Origin: a virus
DNA length: 64,000 nucleotides
IMG/VR virus record: IMGVR_UViG_3300042516_005475
Span: 166,048 to 230,047 of that record
Reading direction: 5' to 3' (one strand)
Shown here: positions 46,580 through 55,360 of the stretch, in pieces
Numbering within the stretch: position 1 is the first letter of the stretch
Layout: each line of letters starts with the position of its first letter
Notes under the pieces: model-generated
The model's database searches: none
The model's input: the letters and a program-made list of their open reading frames with translations, nothing else
Told to the model about the DNA's origin: nothing
Position numbers and translations under genes: made by a program

Positions 46580-47731
46580 TTAAAATTCTTGTTCTGGGTT
46601 AGAGCTATTTTTCCAGTTATTATAAGTTTCTCTGGCTCTTGCCACTAACTTATCCATGATATTTTTGGCTTCACCACCACCTGTATTAACCTTTTTGATT
46701 ACTTCTGCTGGATGTCTTAATAGATCTTTTACAATGAATGGTATTAGATGTTGATCTTTAACCTCGATTAACTTGCGGAAGTTATTGTATACTTCTTCTC
46801 CACTCATTAGTTCTAGTACTTCTTGATCTAGAGTTTCACGATCTAACTCACTTTGAGTAGCAATATCATAGGTTAACCAATTGTAGATGCCTTTAACAAT
46901 CTCATGTACAAGGATTGGAAAGTTAGCTCCACGAGCCTTGATTGTGCTATCGTTTTCTACTTCTACAGAGCCAACAGCAGCACTATTAGCAAAGGCTCTG
47001 GACATCTCAATCATTGGCATGCCATAGTAACTCATAGTAGTACCAGCGCAAACAATGCCGTACATCTTAGGCAATTGTGGGTTAATTTGAGTTAGCTTGT
47101 CTTCTACTAAATGGAATAGGTAGAATTTATTGACTGCATTACCTTGGGTTAATGTTTTGGCAAAAGAACGTTTGGCCAAGATGTCTGGATCTAGTTCTGG
47201 TTTAACAAATTCTGTGGCTAATTGTTGAGTATCTTTCTCTGATGTGGATAGCTTGCCGTTTTTAGCCTTTAATTCATTCTCTGTTATAGCATTGCTCAAG
47301 TTAGGGGTATCTAATTTAGCATCAATAATTAGCATGCCTTCAGCAACCATTTCTTTTACTGCCTTGAATTCAGGCAAATCTAATACAGTTTCAACAGCTA
47401 ATGTTTGTAATTCATCCTTATAATTCTCTTCTGCTTGAACAGTATTAAGGAAGTTAGTGAGGATGATATTGTATAAAGAGCTAAAGGATGAGTGCTTCTT
47501 ATGCAAGGCTTCTAAGGACAGGCCAAGGTATTTGGCTAATCGTTCTACTGAGCGTTTGTATGTAGCGCTTGTGATGAGCTCTAAGTAGGCCTGATTGTCT
47601 GCATCTAGAGAAGGGTACATGCCTGTTACAATTTCTTTCTCATGAGATGGTAAGTTCTCTACATAATCCTTTTTGGAGGGATGCATGTACTTGCCACCAA
47701 ATGGTAAATCTAGAGCTTCTTTTAGTTTCAT
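46580..47731 (-). CDS. Virion-associated protein of unknown function
   Basis: 383 aa, acidic, helical. Third gene of the operon 49360-45751. YGIVCAGTTMSYYGMPMIEMS is a conserved-looking core. It probably belongs to the virion because its operon neighbours carry head-targeting N termini. Confidence 0.65.
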   Translation of the reverse strand: MKLKEALDLPFGGKYMHPSKKDYVENLPSHEKEIVTGMYPSLDADNQAYLELITSATYKRSVERLAKYLGLSLEALHKKHSSFSSLYNIILTNFLNTVQAEENYKDELQTLAVETVLDLPEFKAVKEMVAEGMLIIDAKLDTPNLSNAITENELKAKNGKLSTSEKDTQQLATEFVKPELDPDILAKRSFAKTLTQGNAVNKFYLFHLVEDKLTQINPQLPKMYGIVCAGTTMSYYGMPMIEMSRAFANSAAVGSVEVENDSTIKARGANFPILVHEIVKGIYNWLTYDIATQSELDRETLDQEVLELMSGEEVYNNFRKLIEVKDQHLIPFIVKDLLRHPAEVIKKVNTGGGEAKNIMDKLVARARETYNNWKNSSNPEQEF

Positions 47732-47732
47732 A

Positions 47733-47999
47733 TTATTTGCGAGCGTTTAAAAAGGCTGCTACATCTGGACTGATTGGACCTTTATCGGTGGCCTGTGGTC
47801 TAGGCTTTACATCTGGGCGAGTTGGTTGAAGAGGGTGTCTCTTAGGTGCTAATGGCTTTTGTGGGCCTGGAGTTGGTAGAGGTTTTGTATCTGGTTTAAT
47901 ATCAGGCTCAACCTCTGGCTCTTCAACAGGTGCTGCTGGAGCCTCAAACAAGGTTTTGCTTAATAAATTATTGACTAAATCGTCAAAGTTATCTTTCAT
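47733..47999 (-). CDS. Small Pro-rich predicted head protein
   Basis: 88 aa. N terminus MKDNFDDLVNNLLSKTLFE/A ends in an LxE/A site. The rest is a Pro/Lys/Asp-rich unstructured chain (PEVEPDIKPDTKPLPTPGP). Confidence 0.65.
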   Translation of the reverse strand: MKDNFDDLVNNLLSKTLFEAPAAPVEEPEVEPDIKPDTKPLPTPGPQKPLAPKRHPLQPTRPDVKPRPQATDKGPISPDVAAFLNARK

Positions 48000-49360
48000 G
48001 GTTTCTTATATTTATCTTTTACAGATGGTGTTTGTGGCGTCTTTTTAATATCTGCTGCTGGGTAGCCTGTTGGTTTAATTGTTGGTTGTTGAGAGGCTTC
48101 AACTAATTCAAACTGTGTTACACCACCTGGCATTCTAATAGCATATAGTTTCTTGCCTGATAATGGAACTCTTAATACTATTCTATTTCTCTTTTGGGCA
48201 ATGGCTGGTAATTGTAAAAAGTAATTGATCCACTTGGGCAATACCTTAGTATTATGAGCACCAAAGTATCTGAACTCAACTGTTTTATATTTGGCAAAGG
48301 CCTTTATGTTAGTACCAGCATAACGATCAGCGCTATTAATTGTTTCTAATAGTTCTTTATTAGACATCTGAAAAGGCTTTGGTTTATCCTGCCCACCATA
48401 TTTAACTCTTAAAATAACACTAATTAAGTTCTTTGAAACTTCATTTCTCAATTTTGCAAAGCCTAAATCTCTTCTTACCTTAGAGGCTTTTAAATCTGAC
48501 TCTACTTGCTCTTCATCTACTAGTGTTGTCATCGCCAGTAAATCGAAAGCATCAAAGTCTTTGGGTGTTCCAATGTGTATATGTAAACCAGTACCACTAT
48601 CGGTAATCTGATGGTCTACGAAGGCTGAGACCAAGTCTACTTGATCCATATTCTCTCTCTTTAAAATAGGAGATCTAATCTCTGTATTTGGACCGTCTGG
48701 ACCAATTGTCCACATATTAGGATCATATCGTTCATCTCTTTTGATGCTAATAGATTTGTTAAGAACATTAATAGCCTCATAGCAGCTAGCTTCTGGGTCT
48801 ACATCAACTTCAACTTCTACAAAGTCTTGCCAATTGTTATCAGCGATATACTCAAAGAATTCGTCTGTATTATCGTATTTGTCTCTTCTTTCCCAATAGG
48901 CGTAATTGTAATCAACATCACTTAATTTTTCTTGATATTCTTTTAATTCTCTTTCGTAGTCTTCTTCATTATTGTATGCGCTTAAATTTGGCTCAGCGTA
49001 CACATCAGTAAATGTGTCTTGAGACATTGGTCCATAGATATCATCATATCTGCTTATATCCCCTCTTCCGTATCTTTTCCATTGGATAGCAGCATCATTT
49101 CTTTTTTCTTCTAGCCAAGACAAATATTCAGCCTCTAAGTCTCTATTGCGACCACCTCTCCAAGAACCATTCAAGGCTTCTAATATATCGTCTTTCTCAA
49201 CTTCTTTGCTTGTTGTATTCGGTAGATATTCATACTCTACTCCGAATGTACCTTCTGGGATAGAGTGCTGCTCAGCCATTTTATTCTTGATCTGCTCTAT
49301 CTTTGCAAATGGAACTGGGCCCTCTTGTAGCAGGCTATTATATAAGTCTTTAAACTTCAC
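47996..49360 (-). CDS. Putative amidoligase with capsid-targeting N terminus
   Basis: 454 aa, GTG start (as in 1892). N terminus MKFKDLYNSLLQE/G fits an LxE/G head-cleavage site. Amidoligase motifs: FGVEYEY (39-45), GPDGPNTEIRSPIL, SGTGLHIHIGT, and FRYFGAH near the C-terminal end. Amidoligases join carboxyl and amino groups with ATP. Being packaged would allow action on host targets at entry, for example envelope peptides; this is inference. A late-type box lies at 49365-49372. Confidence 0.8.
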   Translation of the reverse strand: MKFKDLYNSLLQEGPVPFAKIEQIKNKMAEQHSIPEGTFGVEYEYLPNTTSKEVEKDDILEALNGSWRGGRNRDLEAEYLSWLEEKRNDAAIQWKRYGRGDISRYDDIYGPMSQDTFTDVYAEPNLSAYNNEEDYERELKEYQEKLSDVDYNYAYWERRDKYDNTDEFFEYIADNNWQDFVEVEVDVDPEASCYEAINVLNKSISIKRDERYDPNMWTIGPDGPNTEIRSPILKRENMDQVDLVSAFVDHQITDSGTGLHIHIGTPKDFDAFDLLAMTTLVDEEQVESDLKASKVRRDLGFAKLRNEVSKNLISVILRVKYGGQDKPKPFQMSNKELLETINSADRYAGTNIKAFAKYKTVEFRYFGAHNTKVLPKWINYFLQLPAIAQKRNRIVLRVPLSGKKLYAIRMPGGVTQFELVEASQQPTIKPTGYPAADIKKTPQTPSVKDKYKKP

Positions 49361-49364
49361 GTAA

Positions 49365-49372
49365 TTATTTAT
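49365..49372 (-). promoter_or_regulatory. Late-type promoter element (minus strand)
   Basis: TTATTTAT reads ATAAATAA on the minus strand, 4 nt before the amidoligase GTG. It abuts the -35 of the divergent plus-strand promoter at 49372. Confidence 0.6.
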
Positions 49373-49399
49373 TGCCTTTGGTAGATAGGCCCTTATAAT
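49372..49399 (+). promoter_or_regulatory. Promoter TTGCCT-16-TATAAT
   Basis: TTGCCT 49372-49377, TATAAT 49394-49399, 10 nt before the GTG at 49410. Confidence 0.7.
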
Positions 49400-49409
49400 A
49401 CCTCGTAGA

Positions 49410-49823
49410 GTGAAGAGATTAAAGAAGAACTTTGAGATTAAGCTCGATCAGACGTCTAAAGGGCCATGGAAGAGGTTCAAGACTGGCTCACATTTTCAGT
49501 ACATGGCGTACTATGAAGATATAGAGATCGGTAACATATCTGTTTTTAAAAATGGAATAAACGTTTATGTTAACACTGTTTTTATAAAAACCAATTATAG
49601 AGGCAATGGCTTTGGATATCAATTGTATGAATTTGCTTTTAAGCAGCATGGATGTCTGAGTACATTTTATTTTAGTGCCTCTGATGACGCAAAGCGTGTA
49701 TGGAAAAAGTTAATTAAAAAATACAGATATGAAACCGACTTCTTTAAAGAGACCTTAACTATTTACTGTGCTGATGATAAACTATCAGATAAAAGTGCAG
49801 CTTCTTTAAATGCTAAAGCCTGA
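49410..49823 (+). CDS. GNAT-family acetyltransferase
   Basis: 137 aa, GTG start. Motif A: INVYVNTVFIKTNYRGNGFG then YQLYEFA, with the acetyl-CoA loop R-G-N-G-F-G at about residues 68-73. Followed by FYFSASDDAKRVWKKL, as in GNAT motif B. Substrate unknown. Its last 61 nt overlap the convergent gene 49763-50383. Confidence 0.8.
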   Translation: MKRLKKNFEIKLDQTSKGPWKRFKTGSHFQYMAYYEDIEIGNISVFKNGINVYVNTVFIKTNYRGNGFGYQLYEFAFKQHGCLSTFYFSASDDAKRVWKKLIKKYRYETDFFKETLTIYCADDKLSDKSAASLNAKA

Positions 49824-50383
49824 GCAACATGTCCTTGATCAAGCAAAAAGGTTTCTTTTGGAATGAATCCAACCAACTTTAATGATTCAAGTGTTTGTGG
49901 ATTGCTCATAGCGTTGAGCAACTTAGCTGCTGAAGGCCTACCATATGCAATAATTTCTGCTTGAATCTCTCTTCCAATAGTAACAGTAAATTCGTTGTTG
50001 GCATTAGCCTCAAACATTTGATCATCTGTATAACCTGGAATTCTAGTTGGCTCACAAATCTCATATAGCTCAGCAATGAGCTTATTTAAGATAGCTAGCT
50101 CTTGTCTATTAAGATTAAAGGCATGAGCAGTATCTTCAAGAGTAGATTCTAGCTCAATAATTTCAGCCTCAAGATTTAAAATGACGTGCGGTAATGCAGA
50201 AATCTGCTTTAAATGCTTTAGCTCTTCTAATTTAGCCTTATGCTTCAATTCTGCTACCTTTTCCAAGGCTGCTGCGCGCTTGCGTCCTTCTAGAAACCCT
50301 TTGAGAGTCTTTAGCTTCTCCCAGGGAGTACTACCAATAACCTGATAACGATAATTAAATTCTGAATTTAAATTAGATGCCAT
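49763..50383 (-). CDS. Coiled-coil phage protein (structural/assembly type)
   Basis: 206 aa. Opening NSEFNYRYQVIGSTPWEKLKT, a long coiled coil (residues about 28-105), then YTDDQMFEANANNEFTV. I recall the same opening and layout in other large T4-like phages without a known role. The position beside tail genes suggests a tail or baseplate assembly role. Confidence 0.7.
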   Translation of the reverse strand: MASNLNSEFNYRYQVIGSTPWEKLKTLKGFLEGRKRAAALEKVAELKHKAKLEELKHLKQISALPHVILNLEAEIIELESTLEDTAHAFNLNRQELAILNKLIAELYEICEPTRIPGYTDDQMFEANANNEFTVTIGREIQAEIIAYGRPSAAKLLNAMSNPQTLESLKLVGFIPKETFLLDQGHVAQALAFKEAALLSDSLSSAQ

Positions 50384-50472
50384 ACAATATATGTATTAAG
50401 CAGTTAGAGAGTATCCAGCTGCTGTACGATAATATTAGCTTATTTTTAATATTTCTAAAAGGTAAATTTATT

Positions 50473-51861
50473 TTAGGCTGTTGTTGAGTAACCAGCGGCA
50501 CCTAAACCAGATCTTGATGTCCCAATTTGGGTTGCAGAATCAGTAGCTATTACCCCTAAATTAGATACAAGATTTGTAATACTAACAGTTGAACCAGAGG
50601 AGTTTTCCCCATATCCAAAAATAGCCTTATCCCCACCATAGCTAGCAGCTGCAAGTCCATACCTAGCGGTACCTACCCCTGTTGTATTCGTTGCAATTAC
50701 CCCTGTATTAGATACTAGATTAGAAACACTAACAACTCCACCCTGTTGACTATTAGTAGTACCAAAACCAAAAATAGCCTTATCAGTGCTATACTTCGCA
50801 GCTCCAAGGTGAGTTCTCGCTGTTCCAACCCCTGTTGTATCAGTAGATACTACCCCTGTGTTAGATACTAGATTTGACATACTAACAGTTACAGAAAAGC
50901 TTGTAGACCCGTAAGCAAAAATAGCTTTATCAGTACCGTAACCTGTTCCTGCTAATCCGTATCTTGCTGTTCCGACCCCTGTTGTATCAGTAGATACTAC
51001 CCCAGTGTTTGATACGAGGTTAGTTATAGCAGTTGAAACAAAAGAGTCTGAAAAACCATAACCAAATATAGCTTTATCTGTACCATAACTACAAGCCCGA
51101 GTGTTTTCTCTACTTGTACCTACTCCTGTTACATCAGTAGATACTACACCAGTGTTTGAGACGAGGTTAGTCATAGATAAAATGGTATTATTATAACCGT
51201 ATCCAAATATTCCTTTATCTATACCATAAGTAGCTGCACCAAGTGTGCTTCTAGCAGTACCAACTCCCGTTACATTACTAGCAACGACTCCTGAGCTGGA
51301 TACTAAATTTTTTAAAGATAAGTAAGAACCACCACCATCACTTCCATAGGCAAATATCGCCTTTTGTGTAGGCGTACTAGCAGCGCCTGACGGTGTTGGA
51401 GTTGGTGTAACTGTAGAGGTTGGAGTAACAGTATTGGTTGGAGTAACTGTAATGGTTGGTGTAACTGTTGGTGTTACAGAGTTAGTCGGTGTAACTGTAA
51501 TGGTTGGTGTAACTGTTGGTGTTACAGAGTTAGTCGGTGTAACTGTGATGGTTGGTGTTACCGTAATTGTCGGAGTCGGAGTCGGTGTGATGTTATAACC
51601 AGAAACAATTGTATCACCAGCAGTAGTATTTATTGTAAAAGTATCCCCGTATATGAAAGCTGTATTTGAATAATTAAAACCTATTACCCCTTGATTTGGA
51701 CTTAAAGCGGTTGGGTCCCACCCGTCAATTAAACCATAAACTTTATTTGTATAAGCTGTAACACCACCTATAGTAACAAAAGAATTAAACGGTATAAATG
51801 TGTCTGTGTAGCAGAACACATAATTATATCTCGGATCTTTGAATACTAAATTCGCAGCCAT
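50473..51861 (-). CDS. Stalked beta-propeller-like tail protein
   Basis: 462 aa. Residues 1-90 form an N-terminal virion-attachment domain; about 95-160 a Thr-Pro-Val stalk of TPTxTVTPT repeats; about 165-462 six to seven repeats of about 44 residues with the core (D)KAIFGYG...S.TNLVSN.GVV..D.TGVGT.R..L.AA.YG. RCC1-like propeller folds have this kind of repeat. Its C-terminal region closely matches that of the upstream gene 51889-54165, so one gene arose by duplication or domain exchange. Likely receptor-binding or fibre protein. Confidence 0.75.
   Translation of the reverse strand: MAANLVFKDPRYNYVFCYTDTFIPFNSFVTIGGVTAYTNKVYGLIDGWDPTALSPNQGVIGFNYSNTAFIYGDTFTINTTAGDTIVSGYNITPTPTPTITVTPTITVTPTNSVTPTVTPTITVTPTNSVTPTVTPTITVTPTNTVTPTSTVTPTPTPSGAASTPTQKAIFAYGSDGGGSYLSLKNLVSSSGVVASNVTGVGTARSTLGAATYGIDKGIFGYGYNNTILSMTNLVSNTGVVSTDVTGVGTSRENTRACSYGTDKAIFGYGFSDSFVSTAITNLVSNTGVVSTDTTGVGTARYGLAGTGYGTDKAIFAYGSTSFSVTVSMSNLVSNTGVVSTDTTGVGTARTHLGAAKYSTDKAIFGFGTTNSQQGGVVSVSNLVSNTGVIATNTTGVGTARYGLAAASYGGDKAIFGYGENSSGSTVSITNLVSNLGVIATDSATQIGTSRSGLGAAGYSTTA
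51415..51560 (-). repeat. Tandem DNA repeats coding the TPTxTVTPT stalk
   Basis: A 48-bp unit (GTAACTGTAATGGTTGGTGT...) occurs twice, with shorter partial copies around it. Length changes here would alter the stalk without changing the frame. Confidence 0.75.
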
Positions 51862-51865
51862 GTAG

Positions 51866-51873
51866 TTATTTAT
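51866..51873 (-). promoter_or_regulatory. Late-type promoter element (minus strand)
   Basis: TTATTTAT, read as ATAAATAA on the minus strand, 4 nt before the ATG at 51861. Confidence 0.6.
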
Positions 51874-51888
51874 GGTTCGTAAGATTTA

Positions 51889-54165
51889 TTAACTCAAGGA
51901 GTATCCAGCTGCTGCTAAAGCATATCTTACAGTACCAACACCAGTTGTATCAGTTGCAACCACACCAGTGTTTGAAACTAAGTTAGTAATAGAAACAAAA
52001 ACATAACTACTACTGAAACCGTAACCAAATATTGCCTTATCTCCTCCATATCCAGCTGCTGCTAAGCCGTATCTAGCAGTACCAACACCAGTTGTATCAG
52101 TTGCAACTGTTCCAGTATTATTTACCAAATTAGTCATAGAAAAACTTGAAAACAGTTGACCACCATACCCAAATATTGCTTTATCAGTTCCATAACTAGC
52201 TGCAGCTAGACCTTCTCTAGAAGTCCCTACACCCTCAGTATTACCAGCAAAAACTCCAGTGTTAGATACTAAATTAGTCACTGATCCTAGAGTACTCATA
52301 GCATTATCTACACCATACCCAAATATAGCTTTATCTGTGCCGTAACTAGCAGCAGCTAAGTTAGCTCTTGATGTACCAGCCACTTGAACATCATTAGCAA
52401 CAATACCCGCATTTGAAACTAAATTACTATAGGATAAACCAAAATCAGCCGTACCATAAGCAAATACAGCTTTATCAGTACCATATGTAGCAGCAGCTCT
52501 ACCTATTCTACTAGTTCCAACACCTGTTGTATCAGCTGCAACTACGCCTGTATTACTTACCAAATTTGTCATAGATACAGCAACACTAGTTTTACCATAA
52601 CCAAAAATAGCTTTATCAGTACCATATCCAGCAGCAGCTAAGTAAGATCTTGATGTTCCAACACCTGTTGTATCAGCTGCAACCACGCCTGTATTAGACA
52701 CAAGATTAGTAATAGAAGTATTACCTCCATCCCCTTCACCAAACCCAAAAATTGCTCTTTGAGTGCCTGCAGCTGCCGCTGCAGATGGTGTAGGTGTTGG
52801 TGTAACTGTGTTGGTTGGTGTAACTGTAATTGTTGGTGTAACTGTGTTAGTTGGTGTAACAGTTGGTGTAACAGAGTTGGTCGGGGTAACAGTATTGGTT
52901 GGTGTTACTGTAACTGTTGGTGTAACTGTGTTAGTTGGTGTAACAGTTGGTGTAACAGAGTTGGTCGGGGTAACAGAGTTGGTAGGTGTTACTGTTGGTG
53001 TAACTGTTGGAGTAACAGAGTTGGTAGGAGTAACAGAGTTGGTAGGTGTAACAGAGTTGGTAGGTGTAACAGTAGGGGTTACAGTTTTGGTTGGTGTAAC
53101 AGTAGGGGTTACAGTTTTGGTTGGTGTAACAGTAGGGGTTACAGTTTTGGTTGGTGTAACAGTAGGGGTTACAGTAGGGGTAACTGCAGGTACAGGTTCA
53201 GAAAAATCTAAAACCAATGATACCATTCTTGGGGATACCTGAATAGCACTAATTGCATTACCGTAAGCATCATAACCGTTAACAACAACAGTGGAAAGAG
53301 CTGGAAAGTTAACATCATCGTTATATAATGGAACGTAATTACCTATTTGAGATAACTGAATTGGTAATGGAGCAGAGTAATCTAATACTGTAGCAGGATC
53401 AATGTTGTAAACTAATGAGGCTGTTCTTGGAAATACTTGTACAGCAGATAGCGCATTACCGTATGCATCATAACCATTAACAACAACTGTAGAAAGAGCT
53501 GGGTAAGTAACATTCCCAGCATACAGCTGAGCATAATTTGTTACCTGCTGTAATTGGATTGGATTTGCAGCAGTTTGGTTCCATGTTAAAGTTGATAAGG
53601 ATTTAACAAGTTGCAATTGTCTAGGAAATATTTGTACTGCGCTTATGGCAGTACCATAAGCATTGTAACCATTTACTACAATGCAACTCAAAGGATCAAT
53701 GCCATTTGTAACCTGTACATAATTAGTTACCTGAGATAATTGTATGGGACTAGGCATTGTTACGTTTAAAGCAGATACCACCTCAGTTACAAGACTAATG
53801 GTTCGAGGGAATATTTGTACATGTGCAATTTGATTGCCATAGGCATTGTAACCTTCTACAATAGTTGTTGATAGTGCAGGAAATGTCGCATCATTATTAT
53901 ACAAAGGAATATAGTTAGTTACTTGAGACAGCTGTATGGGGTTTGGTATGGTAGGGTTGGTTGCAACATCGTTTGCGTACCTTACTAATTTTACAGTTCT
54001 AGGGAATACTTGAACAGCAGATAAGGCGTTACCGTATGCATCATAACCATTAACAACGATGGTGCTAAGAGGAGGGAAAGCTGGATCGTTAATCACTACA
54101 TAATTTGTCACCTGTGACAATTGAATGGGTAGTGGTTCGTTAAGATTAAGATCTGTTAAAAGCAT
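51889..54165 (-). CDS. Large stalked repeat tail protein
   Basis: 758 aa from the ATG at 54165. Three regions: residues 1-320 hold five repeats of about 63 residues (PIQLSQVTNYV...FPALSTVVVNGYDAYGNALSAVQVF-type, broken here as QLSQVTNYV and VVNGYDAYGN); about 325-455 form a T-P-V stalk; the rest holds six propeller-like repeats (KAIFGYG, NLVSNTGVV, TGVGT). A longer start at 54210 would place the late-type box inside the gene. Probable tail fibre or whisker with a variable stalk. Confidence 0.75.
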   Translation of the reverse strand: MLLTDLNLNEPLPIQLSQVTNYVVINDPAFPPLSTIVVNGYDAYGNALSAVQVFPRTVKLVRYANDVATNPTIPNPIQLSQVTNYIPLYNNDATFPALSTTIVEGYNAYGNQIAHVQIFPRTISLVTEVVSALNVTMPSPIQLSQVTNYVQVTNGIDPLSCIVVNGYNAYGTAISAVQIFPRQLQLVKSLSTLTWNQTAANPIQLQQVTNYAQLYAGNVTYPALSTVVVNGYDAYGNALSAVQVFPRTASLVYNIDPATVLDYSAPLPIQLSQIGNYVPLYNDDVNFPALSTVVVNGYDAYGNAISAIQVSPRMVSLVLDFSEPVPAVTPTVTPTVTPTKTVTPTVTPTKTVTPTVTPTKTVTPTVTPTNSVTPTNSVTPTNSVTPTVTPTVTPTNSVTPTNSVTPTVTPTNTVTPTVTVTPTNTVTPTNSVTPTVTPTNTVTPTITVTPTNTVTPTPTPSAAAAAGTQRAIFGFGEGDGGNTSITNLVSNTGVVAADTTGVGTSRSYLAAAGYGTDKAIFGYGKTSVAVSMTNLVSNTGVVAADTTGVGTSRIGRAAATYGTDKAVFAYGTADFGLSYSNLVSNAGIVANDVQVAGTSRANLAAASYGTDKAIFGYGVDNAMSTLGSVTNLVSNTGVFAGNTEGVGTSREGLAAASYGTDKAIFGYGGQLFSSFSMTNLVNNTGTVATDTTGVGTARYGLAAAGYGGDKAIFGYGFSSSYVFVSITNLVSNTGVVATDTTGVGTVRYALAAAGYSLS
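53071..53160 (-). repeat. Three perfect tandem copies of a 30-bp unit in the stalk
   Basis: Unit AGTAGGGGTTACAGTTTTGG plus TTGGTGTAAC, repeated exactly at 53071, 53101 and 53131. It encodes a 10-residue TVTPTKTVTP-type step. Exact copies mean very recent expansion. Confidence 0.95.
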
Positions 54166-54175
54166 ACAGTTACAT

Positions 54176-54183
54176 ATATTTAT
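54176..54183 (-). promoter_or_regulatory. Late-type promoter element (minus strand)
   Basis: ATATTTAT reads ATAAATAT on the minus strand, 10 nt before the chosen ATG at 54165. It supports that start. Confidence 0.6.
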
Positions 54184-54194
54184 CGTAGAGGAGA

Positions 54195-54202
54195 ATAAAT
54201 AA
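54195..54202 (+). promoter_or_regulatory. Late-type promoter element ATAAATAA
   Basis: 8 nt before the ATG at 54211; back-to-back with the minus-strand element at 54176. Confidence 0.6.
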
Positions 54203-54210
54203 TTAAGCAT

Positions 54211-55134
54211 ATGAACAGCATTTTCGATGAGTATTACGAAACTTTAATCAAAGAGGCTATTGGTTTGAATGAAATGCCAGTAAGCCGCATTGCCTCTGAT
54301 TTAACATCTTTTAAGCCAAGCAAAGAGCTTGGCTCATATTCAATTACAGATATAACAGGTGAGGATGAAGAAAAAATTAAACAGGTACTTGTTAAGGTTG
54401 GTGAATATGTAATTGACAATCTTAAAGAACCATCTTCTGCTTCAAGAAAAGAGTATCAAGATGTAGTCGCTGAATTTATTAGAAAGGCTATTAATGACGT
54501 ATTCCCCGATTCCAAAAAGGCTTCAGGAGGCAAGCCTTTTACTGCCAGAGATTACTATGCTGCAAGAGCTATTATCAAGGCTTTCGAAGACCAGAATATT
54601 ATTAACACCAATGATACTGGTGGTAAGATTGAAAAAGGCTCTGTTGAAAAAGATGAGCTACCTCAAACAGTAGCTGACATTACTCAGGACGTTTCAAATG
54701 AAGTAGAGGCTAAGGTACAAGATGATTTGGATGATACCAAGGAAAAGCAAGAAGAGACTCAAGTAGAAGTTGGTGAGATAGGTTTAGTCAAAGGTGATAA
54801 GTTTGAACCAACAGCAGTATATTCTGTTGATGAGACATCTGATAAAGAAAATCTAAGCCCATTAGAGAAGTATGCTCTTGATTATGTTGAACCTGAAACA
54901 AGTGGCATTGATATTGTAAAGATGCTTAAAAACTCAATTAAGCTCAGAAACAAAGAAAACGAAATCAGAGATCTATTAGATTCTCTTGTGAAGAAAGGTA
55001 TTTTAGCCAAGACTGGTGATGATGAAGATTCTGGCAGAGGAGTTTCAAAGACTGGAGATGATTCAGTTGAGGATATATTAAAGGGCATGGGGCCAAGAGA
55101 GAATCCCGAAACTGGAGTTCTAGGCGATTTATAA
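54211..55134 (+). CDS. Predicted packaged head protein
   Basis: 307 aa. N terminus MNSIFDEYYETLIKE/A fits an IxE/A head-cleavage site; late-type box upstream. Strongly acidic middle (about 145-200). A C-terminal winged-helix-like segment (GIDIVKMLKNSIKLRNKENE then LLDSLVKKGILAKTG) suggests DNA or protein binding. Function unknown. Confidence 0.7.
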   Translation: MNSIFDEYYETLIKEAIGLNEMPVSRIASDLTSFKPSKELGSYSITDITGEDEEKIKQVLVKVGEYVIDNLKEPSSASRKEYQDVVAEFIRKAINDVFPDSKKASGGKPFTARDYYAARAIIKAFEDQNIINTNDTGGKIEKGSVEKDELPQTVADITQDVSNEVEAKVQDDLDDTKEKQEETQVEVGEIGLVKGDKFEPTAVYSVDETSDKENLSPLEKYALDYVEPETSGIDIVKMLKNSIKLRNKENEIRDLLDSLVKKGILAKTGDDEDSGRGVSKTGDDSVEDILKGMGPRENPETGVLGDL

Positions 55135-55147
55135 TAACTACTTGGTA

Positions 55148-55360
55148 ATGGATATCAATAAAAAAATTGATGCTTATCTAAAAGAGGGTAGGCCAGTTGA
55201 TGCAGACTTTATAATTGAAATTTATAAACACGCAAAAACAACCTACCCTGAAAAGGAGTTCAAGGATATTCAGAAAGATTTAAAAGTTTTAGTTAAACTG
55301 TTGAAAAAGAGCGGGACTGATAATACAATTGTTAAAATTAAAAAGTCCCGCTTAAAATGA
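55148..55360 (+). CDS. Small basic helical protein
   Basis: 70 aa from the ATG at 55148; a TTG two codons upstream is possible. Helical, basic C terminus. Ends in an ATGA overlap with the PRTase gene. Confidence 0.65.
   Translation: MDINKKIDAYLKEGRPVDADFIIEIYKHAKTTYPEKEFKDIQKDLKVLVKLLKKSGTDNTIVKIKKSRLK

Noticed and set aside
51415-53180. CRISPR array suggested by regular repeats
   Set aside because: The repeats are contiguous coding repeats for a Thr-Pro-Val stalk, without spacers of unique sequence.
52759-53242. Two long plus-strand frames across the tail stalk (Val/Gly/Thr- and Cys/Asn-rich)
   Set aside because: They are translations of the stalk DNA repeat in other frames, with no start signals; the minus-strand gene explains the region.
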